From Progne subis subis (Eukaryota; Chordata; Aves; Passeriformes; Hirundinidae), in NCBI GenBank assembly GCA_022316685.1, contig JAKJHU010001086.1:1-64000 (forward strand): a stretch of 64,000 bases of DNA, read 5' to 3'. The notes under the pieces are model-generated. The model ran no database searches, was not told where the DNA came from, and worked only from the letters and a program-made list of their open reading frames with translations. This document shows positions 44,575 through 56,460 of this stretch, piece after piece (position 1 is the first letter of the stretch; each line of letters starts with the position of its first letter). A program made the translations under genes and the position numbers.

Positions 44575-45165
44575 TGAGTCGTTAAAAACCAATATAACAC
44601 AAAGACCTCTAACTAATTAAAGTTAGAAATGTTGTTTATTCACCAAGGGCGGCACGGGAGTCATCTCTGAATGGTCCGGCTGCCCCGAACAAGGCTCTTT
44701 GCTCTCTATTTATTTTCCAAGATCTTACCTACAATACATATGCATAACCCCTGCACCTCCCATCCCCACTCTCTATTAAAATGAGGCTATCAGTCCTTCA
44801 CGTGTGCGCAGTTCTTTCTTGAATTGGGTCGGTGGTCTCGAATTCGGTCAGTGTCTCAAGGATGAAGTCGGAGAGTCTTCATCAGGTCTCTGTGACCCTC
44901 TGGCACGATCCAAAGTCCCCTGCTTGGTGACTGATTGATACCAATCCAGGTGCTGGCCATTGTTCTTACTGGTTTCAATCTGTTCTTATGACAGTTCACT
45001 TACTCCACTTGTTCTATAAACAAGCTCATAATGTAACATTAGCTCTAGCTTGGGCATCAATAATCATTAACCTACCATTTACTAATCTAACTACTAATCT
45101 AACATCTCAATCAATACAAATTGCTTCTAACCCTAGCTAAAATCTGAACTCTTAAAATCGTTTCA
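44575..45165 (-). mobile_element. 5' LTR of ERV2
   Basis: On the minus strand it starts TGAAACGATTTTAAGAG and ends AACGACTCA, matching 38384-38991 with scattered changes and small indels. The outside flank (45166 onward) is unit C sequence; the other flank of the provirus is ERV3 envelope. No target-site duplication (GAGG against ATGA on the minus strand). Confidence 0.85.
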
Positions 45166-47560
45166 CCTCCACCCCAGACTGGACCTGCAGGTTTCAGCTC
45201 CTGGGCTCCAAATCCTACCCTGCTTTCCTTGGAGAAAGCATTGCCCAAGACACAGAGGGATGTTCATTTATTGTCAGTGCCAAAACCCAAGGGAAGGAGC
45301 AGCTCCTTCAAATGCAAAAGTCATTCTTCTCCTGGCTCTGCCCTGCACCTGATCCCCACAGCCTGTCCTGTTTCCTTCATCCCTCCACTGCCAGGGACTT
45401 TCTGGGACAAGGGAGCTCTGCTCTGGCTATGGAGGGAGGTGCAAGTTCAGCCACTGGAGTGGGAACGACAACTCATCAGGTTTGTGTCCTTGGAGGGACC
45501 AGGAACTGGTGAGACTTGGAGGCACAGAAAGGTTTCTCTACATGGTAAACATAAAAAATGTGAACATGATAAAATTAAATAAACAAGAAAACACTTCCCC
45601 CAGCTCCTTATGACATCCCAGTAACATCTGACATGTCCACCAAGAAGAAGTAATATAAAAGATAAAAATACAGTTAAGATGCTGACTAAGATGTTTTTTC
45701 AACATGTGAAAGACCGGACAACTCCCTGAAGCAGAAAGCATGAAGCCAGTCAGGAGAGATGCATTGGAATGACCCAAGAACAGCTGCAGGAGGAAATCTG
45801 GGAGCAACAGGAAGGACATAGATCGAGCTCCTCTACATGAAGTGATGTCCTTCAACATGGCCATTTAAACAGGAGAGCTGGAAACATCTGAAGGAAGAGG
45901 GCCATGAAACAGTAAACCAAATGTTGGTGGCAAAGGTAGAGGGCTAGATTAGTATTTCTTCTCCTGCCATTAGTAGGAGAATCCAGTAGATCCAGGAAAT
46001 TCCTGTTCCTGGTGGGAAAATTTTGCCACTTCTTAAAACTACTTAAGTGACACAGATAATACAGATTTGCTTGTATATTATGAAACTAAAAGGTATTAAA
46101 ACCTGTGCCCTTTTCCAGGCAGACATCAGTTGTGTGCCCACGCACAGGCAGTGCCACTTGTGCCCTGAGGTGCTGAGCTGGGATTGGCATCTCTCAGAGA
46201 GGAGCTGAGGGAGAGCAGAGCACCTTGCAAGCTGCAGGTCCCTGACAGCCCCAGAGGGCTCCTGTCCCAGAAACATCTGCTCTGCTCCAGGCTGGAACAG
46301 GGACCAGCATTGTGCCGGGATCATCAGAGAACTGAGTGTGTGCTGGAATTCAATCCCCTCTCCATCCTGCAGCAGCCCTGCATTTCCCTCCTCCAGCCTT
46401 GGTCTCCAGCACAGCCATGGAGGCTCTTGGGCTCTGACTTTTCCTGCAGCCACCAAGGGCAGCTGAGCTCTGCCTTTGGCACAGTCAGCCCTGCCCAGCC
46501 CAGGCAATGCCCAGCAATTCCTTGTGTGTGCCTGGCCTTGCTGTCAGCCCCGGCAGCGGCTGCGTGGCCCCTTTGTGCCGCGCTGGCCCAGCCATGGTGC
46601 CACAGCCCCTGTGCAGGCGCAGGGCAGGACAGGAGCATTGCGGGTGGGAACGGCCCCTGTGCCGTGGTGCCCACAGCAGCCTTGGGGCTCTGTGCCCCAT
46701 GGCCTCCCTGCTGGGCAGCCTCTGCCAGCTCCTGCACAGCCCGTGGCACCTGTGGGGCTGCACAGACAGCCCTGCCCCGGGCTCTGCCGGGCTCTGGGCC
46801 AGCAGAGAGGCCGGGCAGGGCTGGCCATGGCCGGGAACAGGCCCTGAGCCCCGCAGGAGGATGGAGCTGGGCCACAGCCAAACTGCCCCGCAAACCTGGG
46901 CTGAGCAGCCAGGGCTGGCAATGGCTGGGGACAGAGGCTGGCACTGACAAATGTCCTGGGCCGTCTTCCTGCTCTTCCATGACACCAAGGGCACAGAGCA
47001 GCCTCCTCTCTGGCCACTTGCCTGTTTTCAATGCCTTCCACAGGCGCTGGCCCTGCCCCACAAGGCCTGGGCTGAGTCCTGCCCCTGCACGCTCACACAG
47101 GCTGAGATGGACACTGATGCTTTCTGTGGCAGCTCTCTCAGCCCAGCCCAGCTCCCTCCAAGCTCTGCCAGCTGCCCTGAGCTCCTGGCAGCACCAAGGC
47201 CTCTCCCCAGCACAGCCCAGCCGGCTCTGGCCCCACAGCTCTGCTCAGGGCAGGCTGCTCTGGGCAGGGGCCCCACGGCCTCAGCCCTCGCAAGGGCACA
47301 GCAGCAGCTGCAGCTCAGACAGGACTCAGCCCCAGCCATGGGCAAGGTGCTGGGCCAGGGGAAAAGGAGGCTCCCTGTGTGCCCTGCTCCCCTCTCCCTG
47401 AGGTGCTGAGAGCTCTGCAGCCCCTGCTGCCATCCCATCTGCCCAGGCCAGCACAACAGCCCCGGCCTTGGGGCCCTCCAGAGCTGCTCCTGCTCCAGGC
47501 CCAGGGCCCATCCCAAAGCTGGGGCAGCCAGAAAGCTGTGCCCATTTCTGTTCATTCCTG
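45166..47560 (+). repeat. GC-rich unit C, plus copy 2; no supported gene
   Basis: Counterpart of 26987-29900. Its left end is cut by the ERV2 LTR. The 405-codon frame from 46184 depends on indels private to this copy. Confidence 0.75.
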
Positions 47561-47783
47561 CTCTGATGAGGATGGGTCCTCAACCCCATGGAGGTTGCGG
47601 ATGAATTTTACTACTCCAGAGACCTCTTCCTTCTTGAACTCTTCAGTTACAGAGTTCATTGAGAAAAGCTCATAACATTTGCTCCAAAAAAAACAAATAA
47701 GAAAAGTGCCTGGGAATGATTTAAGTTTTCAATTCTTCTGTTGTCAATTAGACAGATTTCAGAAGTTTATTCGAGTGAATGTT

Positions 47784-48439
47784 TGTCCTAGGGTAACTTT
47801 ATGATGCTTGTATCCCCAATCGTCTGTTCTGTTTGAATTCAGTATATTGAGTCCTGTGCCTTTAAGACTGGTTCTAAGAGCAAGGAGAAGCGAGGAGTTT
47901 GTTTTGAGAAAACTGCCTGACTCCTCCACATTCTCTCCGGACGGTGTTCGGCGGAGGCTTAGAGAGACTGCAGGACAGAGATCTTTTTGCTTTTAGTTAG
48001 TTTCAGCTAGCTAGGGCAGAAAAGTTCCCTGGACTGTTTTTTCTTTCTTTTTCTTGGAACTGTTTAAACCTGCTCTGGACTGAAAACCCAGGGGAGCACT
48101 GGGGCCTGCACCTGCGGCCCACCGGGGCCTGGAGCTCGGCATTTTCCAGCAGCGCCGGAGGGACTGGGACTGAGGAGAGACTGAGAGAGAGCCGAGCTAC
48201 ACCCACGGCAAGGACTTTCTCAATTTGCCATCTCACTTCAGAACGAGAGGTTTTATTGTTTCATATTATTCATTCTTTATACTTGTATGCACTTTATTTG
48301 TTTAGTAAAATAGTTTTTTCCACTTTTCTCCACAAGGGTTTTTTTTTCGGACTGGTTGGAGGGAGGAGCCACTTGGGTTTGCTTCCCAGAGGGATCCTAT
48401 ACAGGGGTTTTCCCCCAAATCTGTCTCCAAACCAGGACA
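47784..48439. mobile_element. Solo LTR with a 5-bp target-site duplication
   Basis: Insert starts TGTCCTAGGGTAAC and ends AAACCAGGACA; its ends are short mirror images (TGTCCT..., ...AGGACA). It is flanked by ATGTT at 47779-47783 and at 48440-48444. The paralogous site near 30095 has no insert. It belongs to a different family from the solo LTR at 27366. 656 bp. Confidence 0.9.
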
Positions 48440-48657
48440 ATGTTCTATATTGAAAACAATGCAGAGAGAACTGTTTTGTCTTGTTTTCTTTTCCTTTTTA
48501 TCAATTGATATCAGCAATGTTCAACTGATAGTGACGTCCAGCACCTTCTTCTGCAGTCTGAATAGATGTAAAAATTAAGACCCTTCATGGCTGACAATCA
48601 ATCAGACTTTGTCCCCAACCCCTTCCCACCAATTCTCTCATCCAACCCTTGGCACTC

Positions 48658-49235
48658 CTATGGATCAGGAATGGTGCTGCCATCAGGAGCAGGGCAGTGA
48701 TTCTTCCCCTGTGCTCAGCTCTGGTTGGGCAGCACCTCAAATATTGTGTCTAGTTCTGAACCCCCCAGTTTAGGAAGGACATGGACTGGTGGGAGCGTGT
48801 CCAGAGAAGGGCAACAAAGCTGGTGAGTGGTCTCTAACAGAAGTCCTGTGAGGAGCAGCTGAGGGAGCTGGGGTTGTTTATCCTGGAGAAGAGGAGGCTC
48901 AGGGGAGGCTTCATCACTCTCTACAACTCCCTGAAAGGAGGGTGCAGCTAGATGGGGGTCGGGCTCTTCTCCCAGGGAACAGTGACAGGACAAGAGGACA
49001 TGGCCTTAAGCTGCAACAGGGGATGTTTAAGCTGAACGTTAGGAATATTCTTCCAAAATGGTGACTGGGCATTGGAATGGACTGCCTAGGGAGGTGGGTG
49101 GGTCATTGTCCTTGGCAGGGTTTCAGGAATGACTGGATGTGGCAGTCAGTGCCGTGGTCTGCCTAACAAGGTGGTGTTGGCTCACAGGTTGGACTTGATG
49201 CTCTCCAAGGTCTTTTCCAGCCTGCTTGATTCTCT
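48658..49235 (+). repeat. CR1-like LINE 3' part
   Basis: Contains GTGTCCAGAGAAGGGCAACAA, CTCTCTACAACTCCCTGAAAGG, GGACAAGAGGACATGGCC and a GGTTGGACTTGATG end, all typical of the CR1 3' region. It retains a middle part that the paralogue at 30299 lacks. Confidence 0.85.
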
Positions 49236-49690
49236 GATGATGGTGACACTGCAGGGCCCTGGTGAAGCAAGAAGCCATTGTGACACTGAGGGACCTGGTG
49301 GCACTAAGAGGACCAGAGTGACACTGTGCATGATATGTCACCATAGAGCCAAGGGGCCATTGTGACACTGTGGGGCTGAATGCAAGCAAGGAACCCATGG
49401 TGACAGTCTGGGGCCTGGTGGAACCACAGAAGCCACTGTGACACTGTGGAACCAAGGAGACCATTGCTGCGCTGACAGACCTCATGGAACAAAGGATCCA
49501 TTGTGACACTCCAGGGTCATGGGGGCCCAAGGCACCATTGTGATACTGCGGGCCCAAGGATCCAAGGGACTTTGTGACACCAAGGGGTCCCACGGAACCA
49601 AAGGCACACTATGACACTGGGAAGCCTCATGGAATCATGGAGACAATTGTGACAGTCTAGGGACACAAGGAACCGTGGTGACACTAAGTT
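49236..49690. repeat. ~37-bp TGTGACAC minisatellite, long array
   Basis: About twelve degenerate units (ATTGTGACACTG..., GGGGCCTGGTGGAACCA). Sister of 30531-30790, which is ~200 bp shorter. Confidence 0.8.
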
Positions 49691-49694
49691 GGCT

Positions 49695-50295
49695 GGAAGT
49701 GTTGATCTGCTGGAGGCTAAGAGAGCTGTGCACAGGGCCCTGGACAGGCTGGATCCAGGAAGTCAAATCCAACAATGTGAGGTTTAACAAGTCCAGATAT
49801 AGAATCCTGCACTTTGGCCACAACAACCCGTGAAGTGGTGCAGGCTGGTGACAGAGTGGCTGGACAGCAGCCAGGCAGAAAGGGACTTGCATGGACTGAT
49901 GGACAGCAGGCTGGACATGAGCCAGCAGTGTGCCCAGGTGGCCAAGAAGGCCAATGGCTCCTGGCCTGGATCAGGAACAGTGTGGCCATCAGGAGCAGCA
50001 GGGCAGTGATTCTTCCCCTGTGCTCAGCATGCTTGGGCAGCACCTCGAGTGCTGTGTCCAGTTCTGGGCCCCCAATTAAGAAAGGACATGGAGGGGCTGG
50101 AGCGTGTCCTGAGAAGAACAACAATGCTGGTGAGGGGACTGGAACACAAGTCCTGTGAGGAGAACCTGAGGAAGCTGGGGTTTTTTATCCTGAAGAAGAG
50201 GCTCAAGGGAGGCATGGCAGTGTCAGGGCACAGGTTGGACTTTATGATCTCCAAGGTGTTATCCAACCTTGCTGATTCTGTGATTCTCTGAAACC
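49695..50295 (+). repeat. CR1-like LINE 3' part
   Basis: Paralogue of 30795-31395, ends TGATTCTGTGATTCTCTG. Confidence 0.8.
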
Positions 50296-51345
50296 ACCCT
50301 TGGAGCAGTCGCAGGATGGGCCCTGGGCCTCCTCTTCAGAAGCTCCAGCATCCCAGGTCCCTCAGCTTCTCCTCACAGCCCCAAAGCCCATCCTGTCAGT
50401 CCTGCACAGCCTCTGCAGCTCCTCCTTGCCCAGAACAAGGAGCCCTAGAGCCAGACACAGCAGCCCAGATGTGCCCCCCTGGCCTGTGGTGCCTCTGGCA
50501 AGGGAGCAGCATGAGGCACTGCAGGAGCCTTCAGACAATTCCTGAAGCACTTGGAGGATGATCCTGCTCCCCAGGAGACCTTCCCATTGTGCTGGGAACT
50601 CAGGAACTGAAATGGGGAGTGGGGCCAGAGGGCCAGAGAGGAAATGGCAACCAGGGATGGGCTGTTTGCAGGGGAGGGAAAAGAGGTGGGCAAAAGGAAG
50701 AAATTTGAAGCCAGAAGGGTAAAGAAAGCCCAGGTTAAGCAAAGGAAATGCTGAGAGCAGTGTGGAGGTGGCTGCCAGGCAGCCCTGGGTCTGAGCAACA
50801 ACATCTGCAGTGGCACAGGAAACTCACAGCTCAGGGCAACAAACTTTCTGGATGACTTCAGCGGCCATCACAAAGCTGAGTGGTTTCCCTGCTGTCCCCC
50901 AGCCCTTCCTGGCCCCAGGGGCTGATGGCATTTGTGCTCCCTCAGGTTCATCTCCCCACACCAACACCATGGGGGTGCTCACGCCTGCTCTGGGCAGTAC
51001 AAACAGGGGCTCCTGAGCCAGTGCTGCCGTGTCTGTGCCTGCAAGGATGCGGCACCTGTGTGAGCTGGGGGAGAGGCCAGGGCTGCAGAGGGGGGATGTT
51101 GTTGGCAGGTGCATGAGGACGCTCTGGGATGCTGCCCTGGGGTGTCAGCGCAGTGGGGATGGATCAGCCCCTGCTCTGCTGCTCCTTCCCATCTCCCCCA
51201 GGCACCTTGCAGAGCCCCAGCCATGCTGTTTGCCCCCAGCCTGCCCATGGCCACCCTGGGGCTGCTCACGGGGCTTTTCTCTGCTGAGCATTGGCCTGGG
51301 CGTGTTCTGGAGAGAGCCTGGGCAAGGAGCCTGGAGCCCCCAGGC
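50296..51345 (+). repeat. Duplicated segment including element G, third copy
   Basis: 50296-51048 matches 31396-32138; 51049-51345 is element G. At 51345 it leaves the duplicated path and continues into unique GC-rich DNA, so element G here is not followed by an LTR. Confidence 0.75.
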
Positions 51346-51872
51346 CCTGCCCTGAGGCGGCAGCGCTGCCCCAGTGGTGCCCATGGCCTGTCCCTGCTGC
51401 AGCCCCGGCACTGCCACCCCCAGCACTGTGCCCGGCCCCGAGAGCACTCAGGCCCTACAGCAGCACCAGGGCCAGGAGGGCAGAGGGGCAGGGGCACAGG
51501 AGCAGCACTGGCAACACCAAGTGCTGCTGCTCCTAGGCACAGCTGCTGTGCCAGCACTGATCTGCCCCCAGCTCTGCACACAGACATTGCTGCTGCAGCC
51601 AGAGAAGGGAACAAAAGTGGGATCTATGCACAAAAATTGGCTGGGAGATCCCTGAGTTTGTTTAAATCCACCAAGAGTGCAGGCCCTCATTGACCCAGTC
51701 TGTGGTCATGTGGAAGTTACGGAGAAACAAATTGAAATGTGGCACAAAGAATGGCTATTCTTCATGGTCAATATTGAAAAAATTAAAATACAAAGAACCT
51801 CCACAATGAAACCAGCATTAAATATCAAAGATTACTTTTATTACAAGTGATTTGCAGAAATTGGCCAGCAGT

Positions 51873-52801
51873 TTAATGTTCCTGAAACCCTGCAGTCATC
51901 AGTCTCTGCACTGCAGCCTTGAGCTCCTGGTTCCTCAGGCTGTAGATGAGGGGGTTCAGGGCAGGAGTCACCACTGAGTACAGAATTGACAGGGCCAGAT
52001 CCAGGGATGGGGAGGAGATGGAGGAGGGCTTCAGGTAGGCAAACTAGCAGTGCTGAGGAACAGGGAGAGCACAGCCAGGTGAGGGAGGCAGGTGGAAAAG
52101 GCTTTGTGCCGTCCCTGCTCAGAGGGATCCTCAGCACAGCCCTGAAGATCTGCACATAGGAGAAAACAATGAACACAAAACAACTGAATGAAAAACAAGC
52201 ACTGAACACAATAACTCCAACTTCCCTGAAATAGGAGTGTGAGCAGGAGAGCTTAAGGACTGGGGGGATTTCACAGAAGAACTGATCCAGGGCATTGCCA
52301 TGGCACAGGGGCAGGGAAAATGTATTGGCTGTGAATAGCAGAGCATTGAGAAAGGCACTGGCCCAGGCAGCTGCTGCCATGTGGGCACAAGCTCTGCTGC
52401 CCAGGAGGGTCCCGTGTGCAGGGTTTGCAGATGGACACGTAGCGGTCGTAGCACATGATGGTCAGGAGATAAAACTCTGCTGACATCACGAAAGAAAAGA
52501 AAAAGAGCTGTACAGCACATCCTGTGTAGGAGATGTTCCTGGTGTCCCAGAGGGAATTGTGCATGGCTTTGGGGACAGTGGTGAGGATGGAGCCCAGGTC
52601 AGTGAGGGCCAGGTTGAGCAGGAAGAAGAACATGGGCGTGTGCAGGAGGTGGCTGCAGGCTACGGCGCTGATGATGAGACCGTTGGCCAGGAGGGCAGCC
52701 AGGGAGATGCCCAGGAAGAGGCAGAAGTGCAGGAGCTGCAGCTGCCGCGTGTCTGCCAGTGCCAGCAGGAGGAAGTGGCTGATGGAGCTGCTGTTGGACA
52801 T
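51873..52801 (-). pseudogene. Olfactory receptor pseudogene (avian OR14-like)
   Basis: The minus strand from ATG at 52801 to TAA at 51873 covers a whole class II-type olfactory receptor: N-glycosylation Asn-Ser-Ser near the start, PMFFFLLNLAL in the second membrane span, M-C-Y-D-R-Y at the end of the third (normally MAYDRY), the long fifth span and KAF-STC before the sixth, PLIY-type end. The 929-base length is four short of a 310-residue frame. Lesions: two bases missing near 52415-52423 (after CKP), one near 52120-52128, one near 52039-52046, each shifting the frame. Single-exon, as in the family. Similarity to the bird OR14 (gamma-c) expansion is my recollection. No other OR is visible within 10 kb. 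Confidence 0.92.
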
Positions 52802-55167
52802 TTCTTCACTCTGGCCATGGAGTCCTGTTGAAGGAGGACACAGTGACAGGTCAAGGCAGACACTGATGAGCAATGCCCAAACCCTTTCTCCCAGTCCTGC
52901 TGCTGCTCTGTGCCACCCAATTTTCCTTTTCTCAGAGCTCATTCTTCATCCCCGTGCCTGGAGCTCTGCTGTGACGAGCAGGGGCTCTGCCCATGGACAC
53001 CGAGGGGTCAGCTCTGCTCTGCAGCACTGGGGTCATGGGAACAGGGACAGGGGCCAGTCCTGGGCTTGGACTTCATCAGCCCAAACTGCTCCTGAGGCAG
53101 AGGAGCTTGGCAGCATCTCCTGTTCCAGGGCTAAGGAATGGTGATGGCCAAAGGCAGCTGGAGAGGGTTTCGTGCTGTACCCAGGGAGATCAGAGAGAAC
53201 TGTGCAAGGCAAGAGCATTGGCTGTAACTCAGTGAAGGGTGAGGGGAGCTGCTCTGTGGCTCCATCTGTCCCCAGCTGCCCTTTCTGAGATCCAGGGCAG
53301 TCCCTGTGTTCCCCTGGAAATCAGCCTGACACAGCTGAGAGCAGAGGGAGCCACAGCAGAGCAAAGTGGCTCAGCCTTTCTCAGAGTCTCAGCCCGACTC
53401 CTGGCCAAGGACACTCCTGTCCCCCAGTGTCCCCTGGAGGCAGCTCACAGCTTGGATAGCATCCCCAGGACACACCCAGGGTCCTGTCCATGGCTCTGCT
53501 GGAGGAGAGTCAGCTCATTCCCAGCCTCCAGCCTGCCCTGCCCAGAGCCTCCTGGAGCAAAGGGAGCTGGGAGACCCCATTTGCAGTGTCTGAGCATAGG
53601 GATCTGTAAAAAAAGTAATCATGGAATGGTTCCGTTTGTAGAGGACTTTCAATATCCCAGCACAGCTTGGTGGCACTTTCCCCCCACAGCCCTGCCCAGG
53701 GCTCTGCTGCCTGGAGCTGTCCCTGCCTGCAGCTGCTTCCCTGTGCCCAGGGCTGGGCCCTGCCAGTGCTGCCAGAGCCCAGCCCAGCCCTGGGGCTCAG
53801 CTCTGCCCTGCAGAGCCCTCCCAGCTCAGGCACTGCCCAGGGGCAGCTCTGGCTCTGCAGGCTCTGATGGCAACCTCAGAGCAACCCAGAGGAGGCCAGA
53901 AAAGTGACACTGGTGCTGCCTGCAAGGGAACCTCTGCTGATTTCTGTCACTGCCGGTTTATTAAGATCTGAGAGAAAATTGTTTGATTTTTCTCAACCTG
54001 AACTGAGAGATGAATATCTATGTGCAATTTTCCATCCAGGCAACCCAGAGCAGTAGATTAAAAAAGCAGGATTTTTAATTTCATGTAGCCCCTGTCTGTC
54101 TTTGCTCCCTGCATAATCTACTTGGAAATGTTCAAGAGTTAAATGTCATGCTGGGAGCAGTCCTGAACAATGCAGCATCCTCAGCACACAAGGAGAACAC
54201 TTCTACCCCTTACCAGCTGTCTCCTTCCTCCCAGATCTTGTCCCCCAGTGCTGTGAGCAGCTCCCAGGGCTGGCTGAGAGCTGTCCCTGGCAGGCAGCAG
54301 AGTCCCTGGCCCAGCACAGCGCCCTGGGCTGCAGCACCCTGCTCTGCAGGACAGCCCTGGGCACCCCTGGCTGCTCTCCACAAGAGAATCAGAGAATGTA
54401 CTCACAGAGTCTGCAGGCATTGGGATGTTGCAGCTTTAGGAGATCCCTGCAGGAGCTGCAGCTGCCTTGTCCTGCAGCCAGAGGTTCCTGTGTCAAGGGC
54501 TGGGAGTGATTCTCCCGCAGTCACTTCTCAGCTCCTTCCCAGCCCTGAGTGATTGAAGCTCTCTGTGCCTGTGTGCTGTGCCCGGGGTGGCTGCAGGCAG
54601 TGCCCCAGCCCTGCTGGGCTGGGAGAAGAGCTGCTCATCAAGAGCAATGTGCTTTTAAGCTCCTCTTGGTTACCAGGAGCTGCCTCTGTGCCAGGAGCCC
54701 AGCCCAGCTCAGCAGCACAGACACAGCACAAGGACTTTAATGAACTTCTTGGGCTTTGTGATGAGGCCCTGAGCATCAGTCCCTGAGAGGGAGCTGAAGA
54801 AACCTCTCAGTAGCTCCAAGTCAGAATCCAGCTCCAAAGTTTCTTGAAGTTTTAATGAGTCCCACTGAGGGACAGGACAGAGAAAGTGTCCCCAGGCCCC
54901 AGGCAGAGCAGAGAACTGGAGGCAGTGATGACAGCTGGGGACAAAGAGAAGCCAAGTCCTGGTGTCCTGGGGCACAGCAGCCTCTGTGCCACCAAGGGCT
55001 GTGAGGAGACACCTTGTCCTGAGGCCCTGGGGCCTCCTGGCACAGCCCCAGCAAGGCTGGGCACTGTCAGCCCCTTGTGCTGCCCTCAGCATCCCCTCAC
55101 ATGCCAGTGGCCTCAAGGATGTGCTGGAAGGAGTCCCTGGGGAGCCTTGGTCAGCAATGGCCCTGGG
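52802..55167. other. 5' flank of the olfactory receptor pseudogene; no supported gene
   Basis: Unique in the window, GC-moderate, with short open frames on both strands that lack domains. Confidence 0.5.
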
Positions 55168-55900
55168 GGGCTCCTGAATGCTCCCAGGGACTGCAGGTTT
55201 TTCAAAGGACTTTGGGTTTGCTTTTGCCTTGGAGTCTGTGAGAGGTTTGTACAATCATGGGCTCCCATTATCTGCTTTAATTAGTCCCTTGAGAGGCTTG
55301 TGGGTAATGACACACAGTGGGGCTCATCAATACTTCAAGGAACTTCAGGTTTTTAAAGGTACTTGGTATTCCCTTTTAAACGTGACTCTGTGAGAGACTC
55401 TGCAATCATGGCTCTAATTATCTACTTTAAGAAATCCCTTGGGATTCTTCGTCAGTAAAAACAGTGGGGCTCATTAGTGCTTCTGGGTAGTCAAGGTATC
55501 GGAGAACTTTTTGGCACAAAACTGTGTCAAAAAAGAGTCTGAGAGGTTTGTGCAATCATGGCCCCAATTATCTGCTTTAATTAGTCCCTTGAGATTCTTG
55601 GCTAGTAACAACATTCAGTGGGACTCATTAATGCTTCAAGGTACTCAGGATTAATTTAAGTACTTCTTTTTGCCACTGAGTCTCTGAGAGGTTTTTGTGC
55701 AATTCTGGCCTCCAGTTCTCTCCTTCATGGACTCCATGAAGAGCCTGTGTTGGGGATGGATCTCTGTGGGACCCATTGATGCATTGAGACATTTTGGGTT
55801 TTTCTTCTGACTTTCACTCCTGGAAAGGTTTGTGCAATCTCCTCTCAGCCCTGAGGTTCCAGGGCTCAGCACCGAATTCACCATGGGACTCATCAGGATC
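55168..55900. repeat. ~150-bp tandem array, about 4.5 units
   Basis: The marker GGGCTCATTAATGCTTCAAGG (variants) recurs at 55168, 55320, 55468, 55620 and 55768, spacing 148-152. Each unit also has TGAGAGGTTTGTGCAATC and CCAATTATCTGCTTTAATTAG. Units are clearly diverged. Confidence 0.85.
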
Positions 55901-56460
55901 AACCAAATCCTGACAAACTGTGGCTGTGCCTTGAGTTCCCCGTGGTCTGGTGCAGTTCATTAGGAAGTTTTCCTGCTGCAGTTATGGAGAAATATTTCAA
56001 AGAGCTTCTAAGTAATATGTAATTCTGTTTTAAAGGGTGTATTTTAATTTCTGTTCTCATTTCACAAGAGGTGATTGCAGCATTCTTTGGTTGATACTGA
56101 TCCAAGGTCTCCCAATGAGATCTGGCCTGCTCAGAGAAGCTGTGCCTTGAGGTCTGACCCAGTGTGGACAACCTTGCTCCACATTCCCCAACCCCATCCT
56201 CTCCCTCACCTGGGACCTGCTTTCCTTGGAGACCTGGCTGCACTTAGACAAAGAAGGATTTTCTTCATTTCTTTTTGAAGCAATCTAAACTCCTGAGTTC
56301 CCCAGTGAAAACAGAAACCCTCCTCAAGTGTGTACCAAGCCCAAGGTGCCACCAAGAGCACTGCAGCCCTGCCCTGGGCCAGGAGTGAGGGTGGATCATC
56401 ATCCCAACCTGCCCAGGGCCATTGCAAGGGGCTGTGGCCATGGACACTGCACTGACCCCA
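55901..56460 (-). repeat. Inverted duplicate of 24690-26030
   Basis: Reverse-complement matches: 56030-56265 with 25790-26030, 56310-56365 with 25676-25745, and 56360-56450 with 24690-24790. The plus-strand partner carries an extra L2 LTR between the matching pieces. Confidence 0.8.

Noticed and set aside
46184..47401. 405-codon plus-strand open frame in unit C (298 codons at 28634)
   Set aside because: The two copies differ by frameshifting indels, other frames and the opposite strand are open as well, and no known domain appears.
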